Positions 9,245-17,867 are shown, counted from the first letter of the stretch. The stretch is 64,000 nt of DNA from Helicobacter fennelliae (GCF_900451005.1 NZ_UGIB01000001.1:806001-870000); one strand, 5' to 3'. Notes: generated by a model not told the origin, from the sequence alone. A program made the numbers and translations.

Positions 9245-10078
9245 TTGTATAAAGAGATTTTGCTAATGCTTCAAGCTGCAAGAAGTGAAGAATCAAGAAG
9301 TTTTTTAAGAGAGCTTGAATTTTCCCTTGTATTGATAGGAAATCCTAAAGCGAGAAATTATTTTTTAAAGAGTTTAGGACAAGTTAATGCTAAGCGTAGT
9401 GGTTCAAGTGATAGTGCAGGTAGCACAAGTGGCAGTTCAAATAAGCAAACAGGCGAAAAAGATACAAAAAGTGAGATTTTGGCTTATCTTAGACAAAAAG
9501 GTTATGTGCAAACAGCAAATATATGGGCAAGAGCCTTAAGTATAGATAAAGAAGATATTAATGAGCTTTTAAAAATTTTACAAATAAGGCTTTTACAAGA
9601 GGAAATAGAGGGTATTTTAGAAGTTCATTTACAAGATAGAGAAATTAATTCTCCCCATATTCAATTTGTGGGTATGAATGCTCCAAAAGCAGAGGTAATT
9701 ATAGCGCAGACTTTGGTAGAATTAAAATATGAAACAAGCATAGAATCTGCACCAAGTAAAAAAGACTTTAGACCTTATTATAAAATTAATCCAAAAGCAA
9801 GGTATCCAAAGCATAATGATTTAGAATCCGAAATAAAATATCGTAAAAGTATTCAAATCAAAAAAAGTGAAGAAGAGATAGAAAAGCTTATTAATACTTT
9901 TGACAAAAAACTCTCACAATTAAAGCAAACACTGGAGAAAACAAAGAAAATTGCACTTAAGCCAAGCACTTTTGAAGCGAAACTTCAAGAAATTAGGACA
10001 AATAATACGAAATCTCTTACAAAACTTAGAGAACAAAGAATAAGATACAGAATAAGAAGATTAAGAAGACGAGGATAG
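9245..10078 (+). CDS. Unrecognised protein with RRLRRRG tail
   Basis: About 277 residues from TTG 9245, or 270 from ATG 9266; neither start has a strong ribosome site. A low-complexity Ser/Gly stretch (near residues 50-70, SGSSDSAGSTSGSSN) separates an N-terminal helical part from a second domain. A C-terminal coiled coil leads into an extremely basic end (RYRIRRLRRRG). No known family recognised. The 83 bases before it hold only a 17-codon reading frame (9172-9225) that itself ends KRKLR, perhaps a remnant. Tail and position suggest a T4SS substrate; DNA binding by the arginine-rich end is an alternative. Confidence 0.6.
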   Translation: MYKEILLMLQAARSEESRSFLRELEFSLVLIGNPKARNYFLKSLGQVNAKRSGSSDSAGSTSGSSNKQTGEKDTKSEILAYLRQKGYVQTANIWARALSIDKEDINELLKILQIRLLQEEIEGILEVHLQDREINSPHIQFVGMNAPKAEVIIAQTLVELKYETSIESAPSKKDFRPYYKINPKARYPKHNDLESEIKYRKSIQIKKSEEEIEKLINTFDKKLSQLKQTLEKTKKIALKPSTFEAKLQEIRTNNTKSLTKLREQRIRYRIRRLRRRG

Positions 10079-10120
10079 TTTATACCTTAAAACCTGAATA
10101 GAGGAGTAATGAGATGTTAA

Positions 10121-10182
10121 TCCTCTCATTTGAGAGTTTTTAAGTTTATTTTTATATTATTTTTTTGCCTTTTTGTTATATT
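10121..10182 (+). promoter_or_regulatory. Shared island promoter, copy 1
   Basis: A 33-base block starting TCCTCTCATTTGAGAG, with CTCTCA/TGAGAG arms, continues into a T-rich stretch. A -10 box TATATT lies at 10177-10182, exactly 56 bases from the block start. The block recurs at 11368 and 20363 with the same spacing. The start codon of the following gene is 88 bases from the block start. Confidence 0.75.
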
Positions 10183-10208
10183 TGTAAAATTTTAAAAAGG
10201 GCAAGTTG

Positions 10209-10781
10209 ATGAATATAAAGGAAATTGTAGCGGAAGGCGTTAATAAATTTAACAACAAGTATAAAGAGTTTAGTAAAAAATGCAAAAGAATTTCTTTTGA
10301 TTTGGAGCAAAATAAAATTGATATTAACAATGATGATTCTTTAGCAGATAAAACCTTTTTTGCATTTTTAGCAGACTTACTTAAAGCATTTAAAAAAGAT
10401 AAGCATAGTGAATTAATGGATGAACTTAAAGAGAATGAGAATCTCACACGAGAGAAATTAAACGCAGTTTTAAAAATAGAGCTTGAAAACAATGATTCTT
10501 TGAGTAAAGAACAAAAAGAAAGCGTGAATAAAGTATTAAATGCCGATAATGATTTTTGTGTGGAAATAGTGGGTAATAAATTTAAAGAAATTAATGATTT
10601 TTTGGGAAAAGCAAAAGAACTTGGAATGGACAAGATAAGCATACAAAGCAAGCTTGATGATTTTGCATTTTCCGCTAAAGATGTGCAAAAGATTACAACT
10701 CAAAACTTGCAAAATTCTATGCAAAACATCGTCAAAGATGTTGCAAAAAATGCAGTTAAAGCTGTATTAAAAATTAAGTAA
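10209..10781 (+). CDS. Unrecognised helical protein
   Basis: 191 residues from ATG 10209, with AAAAAGGGC just upstream; the in-frame TTG at 10206 is less likely. Highly charged and helical, no signal peptide or membrane segment. Ends VAKNAVKAVLKIK, mildly basic. First gene behind island promoter copy 1, and its stop overlaps the start of the VirB1-like transglycosylase gene. It may therefore be an accessory T4SS component or a substrate. No family recognised. Confidence 0.65.
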   Translation: MNIKEIVAEGVNKFNNKYKEFSKKCKRISFDLEQNKIDINNDDSLADKTFFAFLADLLKAFKKDKHSELMDELKENENLTREKLNAVLKIELENNDSLSKEQKESVNKVLNADNDFCVEIVGNKFKEINDFLGKAKELGMDKISIQSKLDDFAFSAKDVQKITTQNLQNSMQNIVKDVAKNAVKAVLKIK

Positions 10782-11359
10782 TGCAACAATATCTTTCAAT
10801 TTTTTTATTTTTCTTGCCCTTAGAAATTTTTGCAAATCAGATTTCATTAGATATTGCGAACGCTTTAAAAAAAGCTTCTTTACAAAGTGGTATAGATAAA
10901 AAAATGCTTTATACTCTTGCGAAGATTGAAAGTGAATTTAATCCGCATATTATTGCTTTTGTTAGTAAAGAGAAATTTAATATTGCTAAAGAAGCTAAGA
11001 AAAAAATTCATATTAGAAATATCCCCTATAAAAACAAATATATCGTGCAAATTAGAACTGATAAGGAGAATCTAAAGCACATTGCTTCGCAGCTAATAAA
11101 GCAAGGGTTTAGTGTTGATATGGGTTTGATGCAGATTAATTCAAGCAATGTATCCGAGAAAGAATTGAATCATATTTTTGAGTTAGATTATAATCTTGCC
11201 AAATCAACAGCTATTCTCAAATTTTGTATTAAACAAAAAAAATCACTCAAAGAATCCATAGAATGTTACAACAAGGGCTTAAGAAAGGTTACAAACTATA
11301 ATTACTATGAAAAATTCAAAAGAAGTTTTATTAGAGATTTTGCAAATATTAAAAATTAA
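10781..11359 (+). CDS. VirB1-like lytic transglycosylase
   Basis: 192 residues with an N-terminal signal peptide (hydrophobic to about residue 18, FANQ). The lysozyme-like core shows the catalytic Glu in LAKIESEFNP and later DMGLMQINSSN and SIECYNKG. These are the goose-lysozyme-type SLT motifs found in VirB1 proteins. It would open peptidoglycan in the periplasm for T4SS assembly. A loop of roughly 40 residues (KEKFNIAKEAKKK to LIKQGFSVD) is inserted between the catalytic helix and MGLMQIN, longer than in minimal SLT domains. Starts within the stop of the gene before it. Confidence 0.85.
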   Translation: MQQYLSIFLFFLPLEIFANQISLDIANALKKASLQSGIDKKMLYTLAKIESEFNPHIIAFVSKEKFNIAKEAKKKIHIRNIPYKNKYIVQIRTDKENLKHIASQLIKQGFSVDMGLMQINSSNVSEKELNHIFELDYNLAKSTAILKFCIKQKKSLKESIECYNKGLRKVTNYNYYEKFKRSFIRDFANIKN

Positions 11360-11367
11360 ATCTTTTA

Positions 11368-11429
11368 TCCTCTCATTTGAGAGTTTTTAAGTTTATTTTA
11401 AAGTAATTATTTTATTCGTTTAATACAAT
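11368..11429 (+). promoter_or_regulatory. Shared island promoter, copy 2
   Basis: Same 33-base block as at 10121 (palindrome CTCTCATTTGAGAG at 11370-11383), with -10 box TACAAT at 11424-11429, again 56 bases from the block start. The start codon follows 94 bases from the block start. It also lies just past the stop of the transglycosylase gene, so the palindrome could double as a weak terminator. Confidence 0.75.
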
Positions 11430-11461
11430 GTCTCATTTTATTCACAAGGAGAATCTAAACA

Positions 11462-12385
11462 ATGCTTATTGAAAAGGCTGTTGCATTATTAAATGAGTTT
11501 GCAGAAAGCAAAAAAGATGATGAATTTAAAGAATTTGCCAACAATTTAGCTCTTTTCACCCTTAAATATAAAAATGAACACAATATCAATGATATAAAAG
11601 TCTTTGTAGATTTAGTCAAACAAAATACTAATGATAAAGATAAAGAGCAGTTAAAAAGAGCAATTTCAAGTATTTCTTTGGCAGAAGAGTGTATTCAAAA
11701 TGGTTTTGTAGATTACGAGAAATTCTACATAAATTTTAGAGAATATAAGATAGATATTGCTTCAATGCAAGAAAATATAGATGCAGAGATTTTAGAATCT
11801 AATACAGATAAAGACACTATCTCTAACGAATTATTGGAATCTTTGCAAGATTTAGCTACTCTAAGTGAAGATTCTCAAAGCAAAAAGCAAGAAATCAAGA
11901 AATTACAAGAAGTAAAAGAAGATAATGATTTCTATATTCCTAAAGACGAAAAAATAACAAATTCAATTCATAGTCCTAGTGTTAGTGAAATGCTAAGTTT
12001 TATTAAGGATAAAGAAAATACACAATTCCCTTTTTCAAAGGAAGAAACGCTCAATAATAAATTTTTTATGTTGGATTTCAATAAGCAGTTAAAGCGTATG
12101 AGTGTGCAAGAGATTCAAAAATTGATTGATAATATAAAGGCTAAAAATGAAGCCTTAAGAAAAGAAATTGAGGAGCTTGATGAGCAAAAAATTAATTTAA
12201 TGAAAGAACTAAAAGGAGAGTTAATAGATAATCAAAAACTTAGCACACTGAATGAAATCAATCAAAAAGATGCAGAGCAAAGATTGGAAGAAAATAAATC
12301 TAGCATAGAGGAATCTCCTAAGCATAATATACAAAATGAAAAATTTTCAAAAGTTTTTAAAGCAACAAAAAATAGGAATAGATAA
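11462..12385 (+). CDS. Unrecognised coiled-coil protein, basic tail
   Basis: 307 residues, start ATG after CAAGGAG. The N-terminal 100 residues are helical. The middle is acidic, with a long coiled coil near residues 215-265. The end (FKATKNRNR) is basic. No signal peptide or membrane segment, so a cytosolic protein or T4SS substrate. First gene behind island promoter copy 2; its stop (TAATG) overlaps the next start. No family recognised. Confidence 0.65.
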   Translation: MLIEKAVALLNEFAESKKDDEFKEFANNLALFTLKYKNEHNINDIKVFVDLVKQNTNDKDKEQLKRAISSISLAEECIQNGFVDYEKFYINFREYKIDIASMQENIDAEILESNTDKDTISNELLESLQDLATLSEDSQSKKQEIKKLQEVKEDNDFYIPKDEKITNSIHSPSVSEMLSFIKDKENTQFPFSKEETLNNKFFMLDFNKQLKRMSVQEIQKLIDNIKAKNEALRKEIEELDEQKINLMKELKGELIDNQKLSTLNEINQKDAEQRLEENKSSIEESPKHNIQNEKFSKVFKATKNRNR

Positions 12386-12645
12386 TGAACGAAGCCATTT
12401 CAAAAGCACAATATGCTTTAAAAGCAAAAATATTCTATTTTTTATTTTCTAAACTCAATATTCTTATATTGGTTTGTGTCTATGTTTTTAGCGATAGTTT
12501 AGATGCCTTTTTAATAGCTTATATTGCGCTTGCACTTTTGGCTTATAAATTTGTTTTTTCTCAAACAAAAATGGATAATCCCTATAAAACTTACCTGCTT
12601 GATTTTATTAGTAGATTTATAAAAAATCTAAGGAGCAATGTATGA
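12385..12645 (+). CDS. Small two-span inner-membrane protein
   Basis: 86 residues with two hydrophobic spans (near 25-42 and 45-62) and a basic C-terminal end. It starts inside the stop of the coiled-coil gene and ends four bases into the next gene, so translation is coupled on both sides. Size and topology resemble VirB3-like proteins of T4SS, but no specific motif allows that call. A better VirB3 candidate lies at 21214-21696. Confidence 0.55.
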   Translation: MNEAISKAQYALKAKIFYFLFSKLNILILVCVYVFSDSLDAFLIAYIALALLAYKFVFSQTKMDNPYKTYLLDFISRFIKNLRSNV

Positions 12646-13376
12646 TGAATATGAAACATTTTATCTTAAATGAATTACCTATTTCAAGTGATATTCAAAA
12701 CAAAATTGATTTCATTAAGACATCAAAATTAAGTTATGATGATTTTAGTAATTTTAGATTTTTAATGAATAATTTAGATAATTTCAGTGTGAATTATAAG
12801 CTAAGCGAGGAAAGTATTAAAAGAAATATCAATAATTTTGTGCATAAGCTTATTAAAGATTTAGATTTTATTGTAGATAAGGTTCAAAATACCCAAGAAC
12901 AAGGACAGAATGAAGCAATAAATACCCTAGAGAATCAAATCTCTTTTTTTGATTATTCAAAATCTAGCAACACTTTGTTCTATGAGGCTTTAGCAAGAAT
13001 AAGTGAATTTAATGAAAATAAAGAGACAGATAATATCCAAATGGGGAATCTAATACAAGAAGTGCAAGAGCTTCTTTGGAATAAAGAAGAGGATTTCAAT
13101 AAAGAACAAAAAGAAATTTTAGATGAAATTGTATCCACATTAAAAGAAGAATTTGTTTTGTATTTAGGAGATTCCAAAAATATCCAAAATATAGTAGCCA
13201 TTCCACGAGATGAAATCAAAGAACTTGAAAAATTGGGAATGCTTGAAAAGGTAGAAAATGAAAATTTAAATGTAGGACAAGAATTTTCAGAAGATATAAA
13301 AAAAAATTTTAAACAAGCCTCACTTTTTTCTGAAGAATATAGCGATGAAGCAAAGCACATAAGGAGACAAAAATGA
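12642..13376 (+). CDS. Unrecognised protein ending HIRRQK
   Basis: About 244 residues, helical and charged, without signal peptide or membrane span. The C-terminal EAKHIRRQK fits the pattern His followed by mixed Lys/Arg seen in other tails of this island (SHIKRKRK, THKKRRQ, KHIKRIKQ). The two Arg codons AGGAGA are also the ribosome site of the next gene, five bases before its ATG. Candidate T4SS substrate; no family recognised. Confidence 0.65.
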   Translation: MMNMKHFILNELPISSDIQNKIDFIKTSKLSYDDFSNFRFLMNNLDNFSVNYKLSEESIKRNINNFVHKLIKDLDFIVDKVQNTQEQGQNEAINTLENQISFFDYSKSSNTLFYEALARISEFNENKETDNIQMGNLIQEVQELLWNKEEDFNKEQKEILDEIVSTLKEEFVLYLGDSKNIQNIVAIPRDEIKELEKLGMLEKVENENLNVGQEFSEDIKKNFKQASLFSEEYSDEAKHIRRQK

Positions 13377-13669
13377 AAAAATTTATACTCTTTGTGTTGA
13401 TAAGTGCTGTTTTTAGCACAAATTCTCTTGCTTGTCTTTGCACACCTTTTATGGCAGCTTCTTTCACGGCTAGTGCAACAACAATTAGTGGATTCTTACA
13501 AGCTCAAGTTGGAAGCTTGCAAGTTTTAAAACAAAGCGTAGAAAAGGTAAGCGCAAACATTAAAGAGCAGAATAATTTGCTTGACAAAGAAAATAAGCTT
13601 TTGCAAGATGAGGTTATACGAGATAGTGAGCTTATTTTTTATCTCAAACAAAAAAATCAATTAAGGTAA
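13373..13669 (+). CDS. Small exported coiled-coil protein, copy 1
   Basis: 98 residues with a clear signal peptide (to about residue 20, ending SLA before CLCTP). A Cys pair follows (CLC), then a coiled coil ending DSELIFYLKQKNQLR. The closing pattern E-L/I-x-F-x-L-K-Q recurs in the exported proteins at 20855-21199 and 28544-28891 and, weaker, at 17585-17848. All four sit among T4SS genes. Possible roles are periplasmic assembly factor, VirB5-like minor component or pilus-tip protein. No family name can be given. ATG overlaps the preceding stop, with AGGAGA upstream. Confidence 0.7.
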   Translation: MKKFILFVLISAVFSTNSLACLCTPFMAASFTASATTISGFLQAQVGSLQVLKQSVEKVSANIKEQNNLLDKENKLLQDEVIRDSELIFYLKQKNQLR

Positions 13670-13675
13670 AAAAAG

Positions 13676-13981
13676 ATGGAGAATACTTATATAGAAACCA
13701 TAGAAAAGCTTGATAAGTTAGATTATAAAGAACTAAGTAAAGCTATTTTTTATATTGTAAAGTCCTATGAATTTAAAGAGCAGTATAAGCTTAATGAGAA
13801 ACAAGCTGATGAAGTTTTAGAAAGAACTTATGATTTCTTTATGGAGAGTGATTTAGGAAGCTTTGTTGATGAGAGATTGCTTGATAAGATTGATGAATTT
13901 ATTGATGAAGTGTTGAGAGAAGAAAAAGATTTACAAGATTCCAACCAAGAATCTAAAACTCATAAAAAGAGACGCCAATGA
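13676..13981 (+). CDS. Small acidic protein ending THKKRRQ
   Basis: 101 residues, helical and acidic, followed by an abrupt basic end. The last residues LQDSNQESKTHK are encoded by a 33-base stretch that recurs exactly in the next gene at 14836-14868. Upstream of that point the two proteins are unrelated. This suggests that the tail is a separable module added by recombination. No other domain recognised; candidate T4SS substrate or substrate chaperone. Next gene starts four bases before the stop. Confidence 0.65.
   Translation: MENTYIETIEKLDKLDYKELSKAIFYIVKSYEFKEQYKLNEKQADEVLERTYDFFMESDLGSFVDERLLDKIDEFIDEVLREEKDLQDSNQESKTHKKRRQ
13934..13966 (+). repeat. 33-base tail module, copy 1
   Basis: Identical to 14836-14868, in the same reading frame relative to the host gene, encoding QDSNQESKTHK. 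Both copies are followed by basic codons and a stop within about 20 bases. Confidence 0.9.
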
Positions 13982-14886
13982 GTGAAAAAGAAAGAGAATT
14001 AGCGATTTTTCATCTTTGTAAGGCTCTCGTAGATTTATTGGGAGAAGAACAAGCCATTGCTGATTTACAAATTCTATATGAACGACACCCTGAAATGTTT
14101 AAAAACAAAGATGAAGTAAAAGAAGTGATAGAAAAAGTAGTAAGTGAGCCTGAAATCATCATTAAAAATCCCTCTCCAATGAGTGAAAAGGACTACATAG
14201 CAGGGAAAAAGCTTGATGATAAAAAAATGGGTGAAATTGGCGTTAGGCAAGATGAGAATATTGTTAAGATTTTTCACGCCGATGAAAAGAATATCAAACA
14301 CTTGAAGCGATTACATAAAAAAGAAGTTGTATATAGGCAATCGGTGGTAGGTTCGCTCAATTCCTACACTCAAGCCCAAAGTCTTGACGAGCGGCTGGTT
14401 GATAACAACAGTTCACCGACTACCAATGACATTATACCACAAGAAGTAAATGAGATTTTTCACGCAAACAAGAAAAATATTAAAGAATTTGAAAGGTTGC
14501 AAAAGCAGGTAGAAACAGGCAGTAGGGACGCCCATTTCCTACACCCTGATTTACAATCAGCTTGGGCTGGCTCAAAAGAGCATTTACCTGCAACTACTAA
14601 GGAAATTATACCACAAAACGAAGTTTCTTTAGAAAACAAAATTTTTTTACAAAACCCAAAGGATAAATCCCACTTTAACAACCTCTCCTTAGAGGAGAAA
14701 CTTACTCACTTAACAAATAACCAAAACTATATAGAGAATCTCCCAAGAGCAAGAGATATTTTAAACCAACAAAGCACAATGAATTTACAAAATCCAATAC
14801 AAGAGAAAGAATCTAATCAACAATTAAACGACTTGCAAGATTCCAACCAAGAATCTAAAACTCATAAATTTAAAAAACACAGATAA
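13978..14886 (+). CDS. Repeat-containing protein ending THKFKKHR
   Basis: 302 residues. Two internal repeats share IFHAxxKNIKxxxRLxK (near residues 97-113 and 158-175), each followed by a segment leading into IIPQ. Two stretches (DNA 14331-14430 and 14515-14600) are visibly richer in G+C than the gene around them and read like inserted sequence. Near the C-terminus SLEEKLTHLTNNQ and ENLPRARDIL match the protein at 29946-30746 (SLDERLTLLQSNQ, ANLPRASEV). The tail is the 33-base module plus FKKHR. Paralogous island proteins with basic ends, probably T4SS substrates; function unknown. Confidence 0.65.
   Translation: MSEKERELAIFHLCKALVDLLGEEQAIADLQILYERHPEMFKNKDEVKEVIEKVVSEPEIIIKNPSPMSEKDYIAGKKLDDKKMGEIGVRQDENIVKIFHADEKNIKHLKRLHKKEVVYRQSVVGSLNSYTQAQSLDERLVDNNSSPTTNDIIPQEVNEIFHANKKNIKEFERLQKQVETGSRDAHFLHPDLQSAWAGSKEHLPATTKEIIPQNEVSLENKIFLQNPKDKSHFNNLSLEEKLTHLTNNQNYIENLPRARDILNQQSTMNLQNPIQEKESNQQLNDLQDSNQESKTHKFKKHR
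14836..14868 (+). repeat. 33-base tail module, copy 2
   Basis: Exact second copy of 13934-13966, at the end of the adjacent gene. No base differs across the 33, while the flanks diverge at once, which implies recent copying or gene conversion. Confidence 0.9.
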
Positions 14887-14897
14887 AGGAGAAAGTT

Positions 14898-16760
14898 ATG
14901 AGACTCTTCATTGCCGAAAAACCTGAACTTGGACGCTCTATTGCTGAAGCAATACAAGGAACACAAGAAAATAAACAAGGCTATATTGTCAAAGGGGATT
15001 CTCTTATCACTTGGGCTTTTGGACATATCCTAAAACTTGCAGAACCTGAAACTTACAATCCAACCTATGAAAAATGGAATCTTAACGCTTTACCTCTTAA
15101 TTTGCCTTATCCTCTTAGGAGAATCCCGATTCATAATGCACAATCTCAACTTAAAACGATTATAGGATTAATCAATAAAAACGAAGTTACACAGATAATC
15201 CATTGTGGCGATGCTGATGAGGAGGGACAGATTCTCATGGATGAGATTTTAGAATATACAAAAACAAACAAACCCATTTTAAGATGTTTGATTAATGATA
15301 TTACTCCCAAAGCCATACAAAAAGCAATGTCTTGTATGCAAAGTAATAGCAACTTTAAAGGTTTAAGCGAAAGTGGCTTTGCAAGAAGTGAGGCAGATTT
15401 TATCGTGGGGCTAAATGCTACACGACTTTATACACTTTTAAACCAAAGAAATGGAGGGCAAGGCGTTGTAAGTGTAGGTAGAGTGCAAACTCCTATTTTA
15501 GCTTTAATTGTAAATAGGGAACTAGAGAATAAAAACCATAAGAGTTTAGAGTATTTTTCTATTAATGGAGATTTTTGCATTCAAGATTCTATGATAAAAG
15601 CCCCCCTAAAGATTGAAAAAGAGGAAAGAATCACAGAGGAATCCCAAGCTTTTAATATTAAAAATCTTTGCGAGGGACAAGAAGCGAGTTTAACGATTAC
15701 AAAAGAGGAGAAAAAAGAATATCCACCGCTTCCTTTTAATCTTTTGGAGTTACAAGCAGAATGCTCTAGGCTTTTTGGTTATTCGCCCGATAAGGTTTTA
15801 GAAAAAACACAGAGCCTAAGAGAGAAACACAAAGCCATCTCTTATAACCGAAGTGATTGCCAATATTTACCCGAGAATCTTTTTGCAGAATCCCCACAGA
15901 TTATAGAATGTCTCAAAGCAAACTTTAAAGAGGATATAGGACAACACAATGCAAATACAAGCATTAAATCTAAAGCCTTTGATGATTCTAAACTTTCAGC
16001 CCATTATGGAATTATTCCTTTGCAGACCAAACTTAATTTAGATAATCTTGATAATGCAGAGCTAACAATTTATCAATTAATTGCAAAAAGATTCTTAATG
16101 CAATTCTATCCCCCTTGTCTTTATCAGAGTTTCAAGTTTAGTTTTCAAGTTAAGGGCTATATTTTTGAAACAACCAAACGACAAGATGTAGATTTAGGAT
16201 TCAAAGCCACTTTTGAAAAGGAAGTAGAACCTAACAAAGAAAGCTTAGATTTTAATACCCTTTTAGATTCTAAAGTTGCAACTGCTCAAAGTGTTTCTTT
16301 GTCCAAAGAAAAGACAAAACCAAGACCGCTTTATACAATGACAACCTTACTAAAAGATTTAAATCAAGTCTCTAAATATGTAAAAGATGAAAAGATTAAA
16401 AAACTTCTCTTAGAAAAAGATAAAGATAAAAAGGGAGAGAGTGGAGGCATAGGCACACCTGCTACAAGAAGCAATCATATTAAAACACTTATTGAGAGAG
16501 AATATATCAGTGTGAGCAAGGATAAAAAACAAAACATTAAAGTGTTGCCTAAAGGGTTTAAGTTAATAGAGAATCTCCCGCAAATGCTAAGTGGAGTAGA
16601 TATGACTGCTCTTTGGTATGAACAACAAAAAGAGATTCAAAAACAAACTTTAAGTAGAGAGGAGTTTTTAAAGGGCATTCATACCTTTATCTTAAATTTA
16701 ATCCAAGAAAACAAGGAAAGTAAAATGAGTTTTAATCAAGCAGAAGCAAAAACAAATTAA
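14898..16760 (+). CDS. topA: Type IA DNA topoisomerase
   Basis: 620 residues. The Toprim domain at the start has RLFIAEKPELGRSIAEA with the catalytic Glu, and GDADEEGQIL supplies the acidic triad. GRVQTPILALIVNRE and ISYNRSDCQYLPE, with the active tyrosine, follow the topoisomerase III/I pattern. It relaxes negative supercoils or decatenates DNA through a 5-prime phosphotyrosine. A second, chromosomal topA is expected; island-borne copies are usual in Helicobacter and Campylobacter elements. The C-terminal zinc ribbons have been separated by a frameshift near 16752. AAGGAG precedes the start. Confidence 0.9.
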   Translation: MRLFIAEKPELGRSIAEAIQGTQENKQGYIVKGDSLITWAFGHILKLAEPETYNPTYEKWNLNALPLNLPYPLRRIPIHNAQSQLKTIIGLINKNEVTQIIHCGDADEEGQILMDEILEYTKTNKPILRCLINDITPKAIQKAMSCMQSNSNFKGLSESGFARSEADFIVGLNATRLYTLLNQRNGGQGVVSVGRVQTPILALIVNRELENKNHKSLEYFSINGDFCIQDSMIKAPLKIEKEERITEESQAFNIKNLCEGQEASLTITKEEKKEYPPLPFNLLELQAECSRLFGYSPDKVLEKTQSLREKHKAISYNRSDCQYLPENLFAESPQIIECLKANFKEDIGQHNANTSIKSKAFDDSKLSAHYGIIPLQTKLNLDNLDNAELTIYQLIAKRFLMQFYPPCLYQSFKFSFQVKGYIFETTKRQDVDLGFKATFEKEVEPNKESLDFNTLLDSKVATAQSVSLSKEKTKPRPLYTMTTLLKDLNQVSKYVKDEKIKKLLLEKDKDKKGESGGIGTPATRSNHIKTLIEREYISVSKDKKQNIKVLPKGFKLIENLPQMLSGVDMTALWYEQQKEIQKQTLSREEFLKGIHTFILNLIQENKESKMSFNQAEAKTN

Positions 16761-17097
16761 ATGTCCTAAATGTGAGAATGGAATCCTAAGAGAGATAAAT
16801 GGAAAGTTTGGCAAATTCTTTTCTTGCTCCAACTATCAAAGCGGTTGTGATTTTAAAACAAAAAGCATTAATGGCAAACCTGATTTGAATCCACAACCCA
16901 AACAAGAAGCACAAACAAGTGAATACCAATGCCCACAATGCAAAAAAGGATTCCTGATTAAAAAAGAGGGAATCTCTAAGAAAACAAACAAGCCTTATAC
17001 TTGGTATGGTTGCAGTGAATGGAGGAATGGTTGTAAGTTTAGTTGCTTTGAGAAAGAGGGGAAACCTAATTTAGAGGGAAATAATGCGGGCGGTTGA
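16753..17097 (+). pseudogene. Detached zinc-ribbon tail of the topoisomerase
   Basis: Continuing in the +1 frame from the end of topA, the reading begins QIKCPKCENGIL and includes two four-Cys ribbons (CPKC..CSNYQSGC and CPQCKKGF..GCSEWRNGC). These are the usual topoisomerase C-terminal zinc fingers. No credible start codon exists in this frame before the first ribbon. The junction is an A5 tract (16748-16752) where A4 would fuse the two parts. An ATG at 16885 could yield a 70-residue protein with only the second ribbon. Confidence 0.75.
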
Positions 17098-17148
17098 ACT
17101 TATAGAAAAAAACAAAGACAAAAGAAAACAAATAAAAGGAGGCAGTAG

Positions 17149-17588
17149 ATGAAACCGCAAGACATTGACTTTAGGATTTGGAATAGGTTGCGAGAGATTA
17201 TTTAAAAGACCACTCATTCGTAAATGAAGGGTATCGTTCCGAAATTAACTTTTGTATAGGGCAAGGAAAAGTCTTTGCAATCGATGATGAAGACGAAGTA
17301 GTTGATATAATAAAAGATTACGATGTAGAATTTTACACAGGTTTTAAAGATAGCAATGGCGATAAAATCTATGAGGGAGATATAGTAGATACAGGTGATT
17401 TTAGAGATGTTGTAAAGTTTGAAAAAAGTATGGGGTGGATATTACAAAAAACACTAGACCGCTTAGATGATTATCAGGATTGGCAACTTAAAGTCATAGG
17501 TAACATACACGAAGATAAAAATCCTAATGAGGATTCCATAGAGCAAAATGAACCAAGCAATACCAATAAGACAAGGAGAATGCGATGA
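17149..17588 (+). pseudogene. YopX-family protein, frameshifted
   Basis: The N-terminus MKPQDIDFRIWN, then a break near 17190-17205, then FYTGFKDSNGDKIYEGDIVD and LKVIGNIHED. These are the landmarks of the YopX family of phage and plasmid proteins, whose role is unknown. Total about 145 residues if rejoined. The end SNTNKTRRMR comes from a 28-base module shared exactly with 29344-29371. AGGAGA in the tail is the ribosome site of the next gene, whose ATG overlaps the stop. The region between 17098 and 17148 holds nothing else. Confidence 0.7.
17555..17582 (+). repeat. 28-base tail module, copy 1
   Basis: Exact match to 29344-29371, encoding the SNTNKTRRM ending of two unrelated proteins and, at the same time, the AGGAGA ribosome site of the downstream gene. 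Confidence 0.9.
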
Positions 17589-17848
17589 AAATCTTTAAGA
17601 TTCTTTTATATTGTTTTCTCCTTACAAGTTTTTCTTATGGAGCAGCTGCAAGTGTAGCAGTTAATGCAATGAATACATCAATATTAACTTTTTATGCTAC
17701 AACGCAACAACAGAATAATCAGATAGAAAAATACCTTAATTTAGAAAAAAGAGTTCTATTAGAGGACAAAAAAGGCATATTTCTAGCTAAACAGAGAAAT
17801 GAATTGCTTTTAAATTCTTTGCACATTGAAGTTACCAATGAAAAATAA
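17585..17848 (+). CDS. Small exported coiled-coil protein, copy 2
   Basis: 87 residues. Signal peptide to about residue 19 (SYGAAAS), a short Ala/Ser-rich stretch like copy 1 (AVNAMNTSILTFYATT beside AASFTASATTISGF), then a coiled coil with KGIFLAKQRNELLL in place of the ELIFYLKQ motif. Most divergent of the four. Directly upstream of the DsbC-like lipoprotein gene, which fits a periplasmic job. ATG overlaps the preceding stop. Confidence 0.65.
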   Translation: MKIFKILLYCFLLTSFSYGAAASVAVNAMNTSILTFYATTQQQNNQIEKYLNLEKRVLLEDKKGIFLAKQRNELLLNSLHIEVTNEK

Positions 17849-17867
17849 TTTAAATAAAGGAGTGAAA

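Noticed and set aside
11368-11400. Promoter block as a simple terminator
   Set aside because: Stem of six bases is weak, the spacing to -10 boxes is constant in three places, and the first copy does not sit directly at a gene end.
12385-12645. VirB3 assignment for the small two-span protein
   Set aside because: Size fits, but it is far from the pilin gene and has no motif; the protein after the pilin is a better candidate.
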